Shown here: positions 15,710 through 22,988 of the stretch, in pieces | Numbering within the stretch: the first letter of the stretch is position 1 | How the letters are laid out: each line of letters begins with the position of its first letter | Source: Actinomycetota bacterium | GTDB lineage: Bacteria; Actinomycetota; Actinomycetes; Nanopelagicales; Nanopelagicaceae | DNA length: 40,782 nucleotides | NCBI GenBank assembly: GCA_009927705.1 | Contig: RFMK01000123.1 | Coordinates: forward strand, 1 to 40,782 | Direction: 5' to 3' | Position numbers and translations under genes: made by a program | The notes under the pieces: model-generated | Seen by the model: only the letters and a program-made list of their open reading frames with translations | What the model was told of the DNA's origin: nothing | Databases searched by the model: none

Positions 15710-17008
15710 ATGTCTGAAGTAACAATCAGTGCTGGCGATACCTCATGGGTATTAGCTAGCTCTGCACTCGTTCTTCTCATGACACCTGGCTTGGCATTTT
15801 TCTACGGTGGCATGGTTAGAGCAAAGAGTGCGTTGAACATGATGATGATGTCGATGGTAACTATCGGCGTCGTTAGCGTTCTCTGGGTCATGTACGGTTT
15901 CAAATTGGCTTTTGGCTATGAAGCAGATTCACCATGGTACGGATCTTTCTCGCTCTCCGGACTCGGCGATGCGGTCAATGAGTTAACCAATAACGGTGGC
16001 GTATATCCCATTCCTCTACTTGTATTCGCCTCTTTTCAATTGATGTTTGCAATCATCACTCCTGCGCTAATCTCAGGTGCGATTGCAGATCGAGCTAAGT
16101 TCATCTCATGGACTTTGTTTGTTGCAATCTGGGTAACTCTCGTCTATTTCCCAATTGCTCACTGGGTATTCGCCTTTGGAAATAAAGTTGGCGACACCGT
16201 TACCGGTGCAGGATTCTTAGCGGCACGAGGCGTCGAAGATTTTGCTGGCGGAACTGCGGTGCACATCAATGCAGGTGCCGCTGGTCTTGCACTTGCGATA
16301 GTTCTAGGTCGACGTATCGGTTGGCAGAAAAGTCCAATGCGTCCACATTCATTGCCGTTAGTACTTCTCGGTGCTGGTTTGCTCTGGTTCGGATGGTTTG
16401 GATTCAATGCCGGTTCGGCTCTTGGTGCCAATGCAACTGCTGGTTTGGCATTCATTAATACTCAAGTTGCTACTGCGGGCGCGCTATTGGGTTGGATTCT
16501 CACCGAGAAATTCCGCGATGGACATCCGACCTCTCTCGGCGCTGCGTCCGGCGCAATCTCAGGACTTGTTGCGATCACTCCGGCGTGTGCTTTCGTAGCG
16601 CCGTGGGCTGCAGTCGTCATTGGTTTCCTGGCCGGTGTTATTTGCGCACTTGCGGTCGGATTGAAGTACAAGTTTGGATTCGATGATGCACTTGATGTTG
16701 TCGGGGTGCACCTTTTTGGCGGCATTGTCGGCAGCTTGGCAATCGGATTCTTCGGTTCGAGCAAAGTGAATTCACTCGGACTGGACGGACTTTTCTATGG
16801 TGGCGGTATGACTCTATTGGGCAAACAAGCCCTTGGTGTTGGCCTTGTGATGACATATTCATTTGTCATGACTCTCATAATCGGGTTCGCAATCGAAAAG
16901 ACCATTGGGTTCCGCGTCAAGAGCGAGAAAGAACTTGCTGGCGTGGATCTCACCGAACACGCGGAGAGCGCCTATGAAATGGGCGGCATTCTCCGAGGAG
17001 GTCGCTAG
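15710..17008 (+). CDS. amt: ammonium transporter, Amt family
   Basis: Inner-membrane ammonium channel. The 432-residue protein shows about 11 hydrophobic segments, the early FFYGGMVRAKSALNMMMM block, the twin pore histidines (in FAGGTAVHINAGAAG and DVVGVHLFGG), and the AHWVFAFGN loop. The ATG at 15710 (reading MSEVTISAG) is preferred over an in-frame upstream ATG at 15671 because CGGAG stands just before it and the upstream 13 residues match nothing. The stop is two bases from the glnK ATG, the universal amt-glnK pairing in which PII plugs the channel when nitrogen is plentiful. A GlnR-like site lies upstream. Confidence 0.95.
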   Translation: MSEVTISAGDTSWVLASSALVLLMTPGLAFFYGGMVRAKSALNMMMMSMVTIGVVSVLWVMYGFKLAFGYEADSPWYGSFSLSGLGDAVNELTNNGGVYPIPLLVFASFQLMFAIITPALISGAIADRAKFISWTLFVAIWVTLVYFPIAHWVFAFGNKVGDTVTGAGFLAARGVEDFAGGTAVHINAGAAGLALAIVLGRRIGWQKSPMRPHSLPLVLLGAGLLWFGWFGFNAGSALGANATAGLAFINTQVATAGALLGWILTEKFRDGHPTSLGAASGAISGLVAITPACAFVAPWAAVVIGFLAGVICALAVGLKYKFGFDDALDVVGVHLFGGIVGSLAIGFFGSSKVNSLGLDGLFYGGGMTLLGKQALGVGLVMTYSFVMTLIIGFAIEKTIGFRVKSEKELAGVDLTEHAESAYEMGGILRGGR

Positions 17009-17010
17009 TC

Positions 17011-17349
17011 ATGAAACTTATTACCGCAATCATCAAGCCAGGAAAGCTAGATGAAGTAAAAGGTGCGCTCCGCGATGCTGGAGTTAAGGGAATGACAGTC
17101 TCGGAAGTTTCAGGTGTCGGTCGTCAGGGCGGACACGTTGAGGTATACCGCGGTGCGGAATACCCAATCGATCTGATTCAAAAGATTCGTCTGGAAATTC
17201 TTGCTGAGAACAAAGAAGTTGATTCCGTGATCGACATCATTGTCAAAACAGCGTCAACAGGGGCAATCGGCGATGGCAAAGTGTGGGTCACTCCCGTCGA
17301 TCAAGTTGTCCGTGTTCGCACGGGAGAGAAGGGTGAAGCTGCAATCTAA
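17011..17349 (+). CDS. glnK: nitrogen regulatory protein P-II
   Basis: Trimeric PII signal protein sensing 2-oxoglutarate and ATP/ADP and gating Amt. At 112 residues it has exactly the E. coli GlnB length. The T-loop reads GRQGGHVEVYRGAEY, with Y51 conserved as the site adenylylated by GlnD in actinobacteria. The B-loop TGAIGDGKVWV and the C-terminal RVRTGEKGEAAI are also present. GGAGG within the end of amt serves its ATG. Unlike the mycobacterial and streptomycete operons, glnD does not follow; a terminator and then ffh do. Confidence 0.96.
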   Translation: MKLITAIIKPGKLDEVKGALRDAGVKGMTVSEVSGVGRQGGHVEVYRGAEYPIDLIQKIRLEILAENKEVDSVIDIIVKTASTGAIGDGKVWVTPVDQVVRVRTGEKGEAAI

Positions 17350-17376
17350 TCTGTAGTTTCCAATATCTATCAAGTT

Positions 17377-17423
17377 AGAGATAGGTAGTCGTGAGGTTTG
17401 ACTACCTATCTCTTTCTTGTTTT
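17377..17423 (+). terminator. Rho-independent terminator after glnK
   Basis: A 14-bp perfect stem (17377-17390 with 17400-17413) with a nine-base loop is followed by a T-rich tract up to 17423. It ends the amt-glnK unit and separates it from ffh. Confidence 0.85.
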
Positions 17424-17442
17424 CACCCGATTGAACCTTAGA

Positions 17443-17448
17443 TAGGCT
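17443..17448 (+). promoter_or_regulatory. -10 element of ffh, leaderless type
   Basis: TAGGCT ends six bases before the ffh GTG, with no ribosome binding site. It lies directly after the glnK terminator, so ffh must have its own promoter. Confidence 0.6.
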
Positions 17449-17454
17449 TCGGCA

Positions 17455-18900
17455 GTGTTTGAAGGATTAAGCAATAAGTTCAGCGATGTCTTTGGTGCGC
17501 TCCGTAAAAAGGGTCGAATCACCGAATCCGATATCGATGCAACATGCGAAGAACTCCGTGTTGCGCTTCTTGAAGCAGATGTTGCGCTCTCAGTGGTTGA
17601 GAAATTTGTGGAAAGAATTCGCCAGCGCTCACTTGAGATTCTTCCAGTGATCCGGCAATCCACTCAGCAATCCCAAGAGATTTATGGCGTCATCAACCAA
17701 GAGTTAATTGCAATTCTCGGCGGCGCAGCTCGACGAATTCGTTACGCCAAACAGCCGCCGACGATCATCATGTTGGCTGGTCTTCAGGGTTCAGGAAAGA
17801 CGACGTTGGCAGGAAAGCTAGCGAGGTTCTTGAAAGAAGATGGGAATACACCGCTGCTTGTAGCCGCGGATTTGCAACGTCCGAATGCTGTCACCCAACT
17901 CTCTGTTCTCGCAGAATCGATCAATGTTCCAATTTTTGCTCCCGAGCCAGGAAATGGAGTAGGAGATCCAGTTCGTGTAAGTCGAGATGCAGTCGAATAT
18001 GCACGCGAAAAACTTTATAACGTCGTCATTGTCGATACGGCTGGACGACTTGGTGTTGATGCTGAATTGATGAAACAAGCATCGGATATTCGAGATGCGG
18101 TCAAACCTGACGAAACACTCTTCGTGGTTGATGCGATGATTGGTCAAGATGCCGTTCGCACCGCTCAAGCATTTAGCGAAGGAGTGGGATTCGATGGCGT
18201 TGTTCTCACGAAACTTGATGGTGATGCGAAAGGCGGCGCCGCGCTATCTATCGCTGAATTAACTGGGAAACCAATTCTCTTCACTTCAATTGGTGAAAAG
18301 CTCTCAGATTTCGATTATTTCTACCCCGATCGCATGGCTTCACGCATCTTGGGTATGGGCGATATCCAAACTTTGGCAGAACAAGCAAAGAAAGCCCTTG
18401 ATGGAGATAGCGCAAAGCGCTTGGAAGAGAAGTTTGTATCTGGCGAGGACTTCACATTGGAAGATTTTCTTGAACAGATGCAGGCAATGAAGAAGATGGG
18501 ATCGATGACCAAGATTCTTGGAATGCTGCCTGGTGCAAATAATGCGGCGATGAAGAAGCAGATTGATGCTATTGACGATAAAGAATTAGTTCGCACGCAA
18601 GCGATTGTGCAATCAATGACACCGGAAGAACGACGTAACCCCAAAGTTCTTAATGGTTCGCGTAGATCGAGAATTGCTCGTGGTAGCGGGCGAACGGTGA
18701 CCGAAGTAAATTCATTGGTGGATCGTTTCTCTGCCGCACAGAAAGTCATGAAGCAGATGCGAAGTGGAGGTGGGATGCCCAAGGGCATGGCGCTTCCGCC
18801 AGGAATGGGAATGCCAGCCGCACCGAGAATCGCAGCTGCGCCAAAGAAGAAATCTCGTTCTGGAAATCCCGCAAAACGAGCGGCGGACGAGGGGCGTTAA
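17455..18900 (+). CDS. ffh: signal recognition particle protein Ffh
   Basis: SRP54 GTPase that binds 4.5S RNA and signal sequences of nascent membrane proteins. From the GTG at 17455 (481 residues) it has an N domain (1-95), G1 GLQGSGKTT (109-117), DLQRPNA (139-145), VDTAGR, TKLDGDAKGG and a methionine-rich M domain (about 330-460) with the RNA-binding GSRRSRIARGSG. The tail ends in basic KKKSRSGNPAKR. Leaderless initiation is suggested by the adjacent TAGGCT. It is followed by a 165-base gap before rpsP. No SRP RNA gene was recognised in the window. Confidence 0.96.
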   Translation: MFEGLSNKFSDVFGALRKKGRITESDIDATCEELRVALLEADVALSVVEKFVERIRQRSLEILPVIRQSTQQSQEIYGVINQELIAILGGAARRIRYAKQPPTIIMLAGLQGSGKTTLAGKLARFLKEDGNTPLLVAADLQRPNAVTQLSVLAESINVPIFAPEPGNGVGDPVRVSRDAVEYAREKLYNVVIVDTAGRLGVDAELMKQASDIRDAVKPDETLFVVDAMIGQDAVRTAQAFSEGVGFDGVVLTKLDGDAKGGAALSIAELTGKPILFTSIGEKLSDFDYFYPDRMASRILGMGDIQTLAEQAKKALDGDSAKRLEEKFVSGEDFTLEDFLEQMQAMKKMGSMTKILGMLPGANNAAMKKQIDAIDDKELVRTQAIVQSMTPEERRNPKVLNGSRRSRIARGSGRTVTEVNSLVDRFSAAQKVMKQMRSGGGMPKGMALPPGMGMPAAPRIAAAPKKKSRSGNPAKRAADEGR

Positions 18901-18929
18901 ACGGCCCGATTAGGCAACCAGGAGAGCGC

Positions 18930-18986
18930 ATGGCAAGATTGGGACCCTGTTCAAGAGCCCTCTACCTCTTGACCGGCACCTGTTAA
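18930..18986 (+). CDS. possible 18-codon leader ORF before rpsP
   Basis: A small ORF (ATG to TAA, 18 residues, MARLGPCSRALYLLTGTC) begins 30 bases after the ffh stop and is preceded by a well-spaced AGGAG. It lies in the 165-base gap ahead of rpsP, whose own AAGGAG site and GTG are 79 bases further on. It could be a translated leader peptide regulating the rpsP operon or a chance ORF. No terminator-like hairpin with a T run follows. The rest of the gap shows no clear promoter hexamer pair. Confidence 0.3.
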   Translation: MARLGPCSRALYLLTGTC

Positions 18987-19065
18987 CCAGAATTTCCAGA
19001 TTTGGCTTGGCATCCCACTCAAGTCTCGATGGAAGTTCGATCGATTATGCAAGGAGAAAGCCTTC

Positions 19066-19614
19066 GTGGCCGTAAAGATTAGATTGGTTCGTCTCGGAAA
19101 GATTCGTACCCCGCACTACCGCATCGTTGTTGCAGATTCCCGTAAAGCTCGTAATGGATTGAAAATCGAAGAGATTGGTCGTTACTCACCAGCGTCAGAA
19201 CCATCATTGATTCATGTTGATTCTGATCGCGCGCAACATTGGTTGAAGAACGGTGCCCAACCCACTCCTGCTGTAGAGGCAATTTTGAAAGTAACTGGCG
19301 ACTGGCAGAAGTTCAAAGGACTTCCTGGCGCTGAGGGAACGCTTAAGACACTTCCACCACGTGCCGACAAGCGCGCGGCTTATGAAGCTGCTGTGAAAGC
19401 TGCGATGAATGAGCCGAAAGATGGCGCGACTACGATGAAGAAGCGCGCCGCGGAGAAGTTAGCTGCAAAGGGGGCTCCTGCAGAGGAAGCTCCGGTTGAT
19501 TCTGTCGTTGAAGCGCCAGCAGACGTTCTTGCTGAAACTCCAGCTGAATCGGTTGTCGAATCAGCTCCGGAAGCCGCGGCTGAAACCGCAACTGAAACTG
19601 CCGCGGAGCAATAA
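19066..19614 (+). CDS. rpsP: 30S ribosomal protein bS16 with long acidic tail
   Basis: Small-subunit ribosomal protein bS16. The N-terminal MAVKIRLVRLGKIRTPHYRIVVADSR and GRYSP (38-42) are unmistakable; the bS16 fold occupies about 1-85. The protein is 182 residues, against about 82 in E. coli. Residues 100-138 are basic/alanine-rich and 139-182 form a low-complexity acidic A/E/P/T/V tail. Extended bS16 is common in actinobacteria, though this tail is long. The GTG start has AAGGAG upstream. It heads the rpsP-khpA-rimM-trmD run, a widespread ribosome/tRNA maturation cluster. Confidence 0.95.
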   Translation: MAVKIRLVRLGKIRTPHYRIVVADSRKARNGLKIEEIGRYSPASEPSLIHVDSDRAQHWLKNGAQPTPAVEAILKVTGDWQKFKGLPGAEGTLKTLPPRADKRAAYEAAVKAAMNEPKDGATTMKKRAAEKLAAKGAPAEEAPVDSVVEAPADVLAETPAESVVESAPEAAAETATETAAEQ

Positions 19615-19620
19615 GCACTC

Positions 19621-19863
19621 ATGATGATTGATGAAGCGCTCGAGCATCTCGTAAAAGGAATTGTCGATAATCCAGAAGAAGTAGTGATCTCTGAAAAAGA
19701 AGGTCGCCGCGGAACCACTTTGGAAGTTCGCGTTCATCCGGAAGACATTGGCAAGGTCATTGGTCGTAATGGCCGAACTGCCAAAGCTCTTCGCACTGTT
19801 GTCTCAGCCCTGGCTGGCCGCAGCGTTCGCGTTGATCTCATTGAGGCGGATGAAGCGCGTTAA
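19621..19863 (+). CDS. khpA: KH-domain RNA-binding protein KhpA
   Basis: Small single-KH-domain RNA-binding protein (80 residues) of the KhpA/YlqC family, which with KhpB affects cell elongation and mRNA stability in Gram-positive bacteria. It reads MMIDEALEHLVKGIVDNPEE and has the KH loop IGRNGR (47-52). Two consecutive ATG codons exist at 19621 and 19624; either could start it. It sits between rpsP (six-base gap) and rimM (15-base gap), its conserved place in Gram-positive genomes. Confidence 0.93.
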   Translation: MMIDEALEHLVKGIVDNPEEVVISEKEGRRGTTLEVRVHPEDIGKVIGRNGRTAKALRTVVSALAGRSVRVDLIEADEAR

Positions 19864-19878
19864 TCGCGCTCAATCGAG

Positions 19879-20379
19879 TTGTTACTCGTTGTAGGTCGAA
19901 TTGGTCGCGCACATGGAGTGCGCGGCGAAGCAACGATTGAAATACGAACCGATAATCCTGATTCACGTTTTGCAATTGGCAATACTTTGCAGACTGATCC
20001 ATCCGACAAAGGACCTCTGACCATCCGTGATGCTCGGTTTCATAGCGGAACTTTGTTGTTGTCTTTCAATGGCGTAGATGACCGAAATGGGGTCGAAGCG
20101 TTGCGCAATGTCTTTCTTATGGCTGATGTGAATCCTGAAGAAGCAAATCTCAGTAACGATGATTTCCACATCTCTCAAATTGTTGGGTGTCAAGTCCTAG
20201 ATTCGTCAGCGAAAGATTGGGGAGTGGTGACAGATGTTCTGCATCTTCCCGCTCAAGACACGTTGGTAATTAACTATGAAGGCCGAGAGATTCTGGTGCC
20301 ATTTGTGAAAGCTTTTGTGCCTACGATTGATGTGGAGAAGAAAGTAATCATCGTCAATGAGATTGAAGGTTTGCTATGA
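19879..20379 (+). CDS. rimM: 16S rRNA processing protein RimM, TTG start
   Basis: Ribosome maturation factor that assists 30S head assembly and binds uS19. The 166-residue sequence begins LLLVVGRIGRAHGVRGE, the family's conserved start, with a PRC-barrel in the C-terminal half (VLHLPAQDTLVINYEGREILVPF region). The only suitable initiator is TTG at 19879; ATG and GTG are absent nearby, and the ribosome site (GAG) is poor. Translation is probably coupled to khpA. The gene overlaps trmD by four bases (ATGA). Confidence 0.9.
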   Translation: MLLVVGRIGRAHGVRGEATIEIRTDNPDSRFAIGNTLQTDPSDKGPLTIRDARFHSGTLLLSFNGVDDRNGVEALRNVFLMADVNPEEANLSNDDFHISQIVGCQVLDSSAKDWGVVTDVLHLPAQDTLVINYEGREILVPFVKAFVPTIDVEKKVIIVNEIEGLL

Positions 20380-21050
20380 AGTTGACCGCGATCTCTATCT
20401 TTCCCGAATACTTTGCCCCTCTTGAACTATCGCTGATTGGCAAAGCTCGAAGCCAAGGGCTAGTTAACTTCTCATCAATCAATCTACGCGACTTCACTTA
20501 CGATAATCATCACACAGTGGATGACACTCCCTACGGTGGCGGTGCTGGCATGGTGATGAAACCAGAACCATGGGGAGAAGCAATTGACTCTCAGATTCAA
20601 GGGCAGAATGTGGTTGATCTCGTCATATTAACTCCGGCGGGTACGAAATTTAATCAACGCTTTGCGCAAACCTTCGCGACATCGGAACACATCATCTTTG
20701 CATGTGGTCGCTATGAGGGAATCGATGCACGGGTCGCTGAACATTATCGATCTATACCAAGCGTTCGCGTTCATGAGATTTCTATTGGTGATTTTGTTTT
20801 GAATGGCGGAGAAGTTGCCGCTCTAGTCATGATTGAAGCGATTGTTCGCCTGATTCCTGGAGTCATTGGAAATCCAGAATCACTCTTAGAGGAATCTCAT
20901 AATGAGATGGGTGAAGTTGAATATCCAACCTTCACAAAGCCTGCTACCTGGCGCGGCCTTTCAGTTCCTGATGTCCTGCTTTCTGGTAATCATGGTGAAA
21001 TTGCGCGATGGCGAAGTGAAGAAGCCCAACGTCGCTCTCAATCTCGCTAA
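20376..21050 (+). CDS. trmD: tRNA (guanine(37)-N(1))-methyltransferase
   Basis: SPOUT-class SAM-dependent methyltransferase that makes m1G37 next to the anticodon, preventing frameshifting. The 224-residue protein has VDDTPYGGGAGMVM (48-61), the knot motifs GRYEGID (111-117) and SIGDFVLNGGE (136-146), and the C-terminal YTR-type region TKPATWRG. The ATG overlaps the rimM stop. In most bacteria rplS follows; here the cluster ends with a 160-base gap and then DUF4193. Confidence 0.96.
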   Translation: MKLTAISIFPEYFAPLELSLIGKARSQGLVNFSSINLRDFTYDNHHTVDDTPYGGGAGMVMKPEPWGEAIDSQIQGQNVVDLVILTPAGTKFNQRFAQTFATSEHIIFACGRYEGIDARVAEHYRSIPSVRVHEISIGDFVLNGGEVAALVMIEAIVRLIPGVIGNPESLLEESHNEMGEVEYPTFTKPATWRGLSVPDVLLSGNHGEIARWRSEEAQRRSQSR

Positions 21051-21110
21051 ACCTCACCAAAACTGTGGAGTAAGTCGCACTCCTCGGGAATATTCGCGAC
21101 ACGCCGACCG

Positions 21111-21149
21111 TTGGTCAGGACACTGCTCGCGGATTTAGGCATTATCCGC
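21111..21149 (+). promoter_or_regulatory. candidate promoter for the DUF4193 gene
   Basis: TTGGTC (21111-21116) is followed after 19 bases by TAGGCA (21136-21141), inside a 6-bp inverted repeat (21129-21134 with 21144-21149). This would give a leader of about 60 bases ending in a GGTGAGAG ribosome site. Support is weak. The rest of the 160-base trmD-DUF4193 gap shows only a short GGAGT/ACTCC hairpin. Confidence 0.3.
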
Positions 21150-21210
21150 CCGTATCGACCTGGCTGCGACCGCAGAAGGTATTGGAAAAAAGATTGGTGG
21201 TGAGAGATCA

Positions 21211-21504
21211 ATGGCAACCGACTATGACACGCCCCGAAAAACGGATGAAGAGTTACATGAAGAATCGTTAGAGGAGCTCAAAGCCCGGCGCGCGGAAGCG
21301 CAATCAGGACAAGTTGATCTCGATGAGGAAGAAGCCGAGAATGTCGAACTCCCGGGCGCTGATCTATCGGGCGAAGAACTTGCGGTGCGAGTTGTTCCTA
21401 AGCAAGAGAATGAATTCACTTGTTCTCGGTGCTTCTTGGTTCATCACATAACACAACTGGCTCGCGGTGAGGGCGCTAAAGCGGTCTGTAAAGACTGCGC
21501 CTAG
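21211..21504 (+). CDS. DUF4193 family zinc-ribbon protein
   Basis: Conserved actinobacterial protein of unknown function. The 97 residues begin MATDYDTPRKTDEE, a family hallmark, continue with an acidic middle (ELPGADLSGEELAVRV) and end in a zinc ribbon with CSRC and CKDC pairs preceded by FLVHHITQLA. No catalytic motif is seen; acidic plus zinc ribbon architecture resembles small transcription- or translation-associated proteins (inference). Its 3' end overlaps the convergent DUF3093 gene by four bases, a pairing also found near dut in mycobacteria. Confidence 0.9.
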   Translation: MATDYDTPRKTDEELHEESLEELKARRAEAQSGQVDLDEEEAENVELPGADLSGEELAVRVVPKQENEFTCSRCFLVHHITQLARGEGAKAVCKDCA

Positions 21505-21941
21505 TTCTTTAGAAGCGCTTCAATCTCCGTGGCGCGTTTGCTGCTAACGATCCAAAACGGCGTTGGATCTCGCGAATCATCAATCGAGATTTTAACTCCT
21601 GTCTTCACCCAGAATCGAATCGCATAAAAAGCGCTTGGGTTGAAACCTATGCGCATGTAATGCTGCATCTTTGAGCGGTCGAGAATCTCTTTTTCGCCAA
21701 GATATTTCTTTTCAATCACCGCTCCACCAACGCGGAGGACATCTCCTTCGATTTCTATCGTAAGAGAAGTGAAGCGGTAGAAGATAAAACTGAGTACAAG
21801 TATAGAAATCGCACCGGCAAGAGCAGCGTTATTTCCGAGTCCAGCCCAGAGCGCAATGACGATTGATAGATCGAGGCCCAGTACCAAGAGAGTGAACCAC
21901 CATGGCCATCGCAATACTTCGCGCATGCGACGAGAGTACAA
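21501..21941 (-). CDS. DUF3093 family membrane protein
   Basis: Actinobacterial DUF3093 protein with two predicted membrane helices near the N-terminus (about residues 12-32 and 38-58) and a C-terminal domain of about 85 residues ending in FWIVSSKRATEIEALLKN. Function unknown. The start is uncertain: a TTG at 21941 keeps the YSRRM N-terminus resembling the family, while an ATG at 21926 has TACTCT (21938-21933) exactly six bases upstream, the leaderless signature. The gene is divergent from the hotdog-dut unit and convergent with DUF4193. Confidence 0.8.
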   Translation of the reverse strand: MYSRRMREVLRWPWWFTLLVLGLDLSIVIALWAGLGNNAALAGAISILVLSFIFYRFTSLTIEIEGDVLRVGGAVIEKKYLGEKEILDRSKMQHYMRIGFNPSAFYAIRFWVKTGVKISIDDSRDPTPFWIVSSKRATEIEALLKN

Positions 21942-21966
21942 GGTTTATTCATCGTTGATCGCAGGG

Positions 21967-21972
21967 TAATCT
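21967..21972 (+). promoter_or_regulatory. -10 element of the hotdog thioesterase gene, leaderless type
   Basis: TAATCT ends six bases before the ATG at 21979. No purine-rich ribosome site is present between them. Confidence 0.55.
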
Positions 21973-21978
21973 TCCTCC

Positions 21979-22557
21979 ATGTCACGCGGTCTCAACATCG
22001 TTCCTCCCGCATCTGCAGTCATTCCTGATCGTCATCCCCAAGCGCCAGTTCCGGGAACGCTCCTTGGTTCTCACAATCCAGATTGTTATGGCTGTGGCGC
22101 CTCACACCCGGCTGGACTTCATCTGGTCGCATACTCAGGTGAAGGAATGACGATTAATGCAAAATTCACGGTAACTGAGATGCATCAAGGAGCGCCGGGG
22201 TTGGCACATGGTGGATTGCTTTCTTGTGCATTTGATGAAGCGCTCGGCAAGTTGATGTGGTTGGTTCGTCAACCCGCTGTAACTGGAAAACTTGAAACTC
22301 TTTTTGTGGCGCCGGTTCCAGTTGGAACCACGCTACATATTCAAGCCGAGATTGTTGGACAAGAAGGTCGGAAAATTTACTGCAAGGCAGAAGGAAGATT
22401 GGGCACTCATGAAGGCGAGATTGCCGTTGAAGCCGCTGCAATTTTCATCATCGTTCCTATGGAACATTTCATCAACAATGCCCCTGAAGGTTTCCGCGAT
22501 GTCCTTGTTGGACGCACCGATCTTTCTATTGATACTGAGTTCGAGATCAATCCATGA
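21979..22557 (+). CDS. PaaI-type hotdog-fold thioesterase
   Basis: A 192-residue single hotdog-domain protein. The YGCGASHPAGLHL motif (about 37-49), the AHGGLLSCAFDEALG helix (about 76-90, with the H-G-G and acidic residue typical of PaaI/YbaW-like thioesterases) and the following strands support hydrolysis of acyl-CoA thioesters. The actual substrate cannot be read from the sequence. It is the first gene of a unit in which it overlaps dut by four bases (ATGA), itself overlapping DUF3159. The dut-DUF3159 pairing is conserved; the thioesterase at this place is less usual. Confidence 0.8.
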   Translation: MSRGLNIVPPASAVIPDRHPQAPVPGTLLGSHNPDCYGCGASHPAGLHLVAYSGEGMTINAKFTVTEMHQGAPGLAHGGLLSCAFDEALGKLMWLVRQPAVTGKLETLFVAPVPVGTTLHIQAEIVGQEGRKIYCKAEGRLGTHEGEIAVEAAAIFIIVPMEHFINNAPEGFRDVLVGRTDLSIDTEFEINP

Positions 22558-22988
22558 AGGTATTGATCACTCGCCTCGACGACGATCTTCCGCTTCCCAC
22601 CTACGCCAAATCTGGAGATGCAGGCGCTGATGTGCATTCCCGTATTGATCTCACGATCGAACCAGGGGAGCGAGCACTTGTCCCGACAGGCATTTCAATC
22701 GCTATTCCCGATGGGTACGCAGCATTCGCGCATCCGCGTTCAGGGCTCGCGATTAAGCATGGCGTAAGTATGGTGAATGCGCCGGGGACGATAGATGCGG
22801 GTTATAGAGGAGAGTTACAAATTATCTTGATTAACCACGATCTCAAAGAGCGATTCATTATCAAGCGAGGCGACCGTATTGCCCAATTAGTCTTTCAAAA
22901 AGTAGAGCGAGCTGAATTTATCGAAGTTGAAGAGTTGCCAGGTTCAGGTCGTGGCACCGGAGGATTTGGTTCGACAGGGAGAACATGA
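22554..22988 (+). CDS. dut: deoxyuridine 5'-triphosphate nucleotidohydrolase
   Basis: Trimeric dUTPase hydrolysing dUTP to dUMP and pyrophosphate, keeping uracil out of DNA and feeding thymidylate synthesis. All five motifs are in order in 144 residues: AGADVHS (23-29), PRSGLA (61-66), GTIDAGYRGE (78-87, catalytic D81), RGDRIAQLV (105-113) and the arm GRGTGGFGSTG (132-142). ATGA overlaps join it to the thioesterase upstream and DUF3159 downstream. In mycobacteria a DUF3710 and an OB-fold gene lie between dut and DUF3159; they are missing here. Confidence 0.97.
   Translation: MKVLITRLDDDLPLPTYAKSGDAGADVHSRIDLTIEPGERALVPTGISIAIPDGYAAFAHPRSGLAIKHGVSMVNAPGTIDAGYRGELQIILINHDLKERFIIKRGDRIAQLVFQKVERAEFIEVEELPGSGRGTGGFGSTGRT

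Noticed and set aside
18321..18788. 155-codon frame antisense to ffh
   Set aside because: It lies opposite the conserved M domain of Ffh and has no ribosome site or promoter.
14718..18900. FtsY and Ffh as a recent gene duplication
   Set aside because: They are ancient SRP GTPase paralogues with distinct domains; their proximity is conserved gene order.
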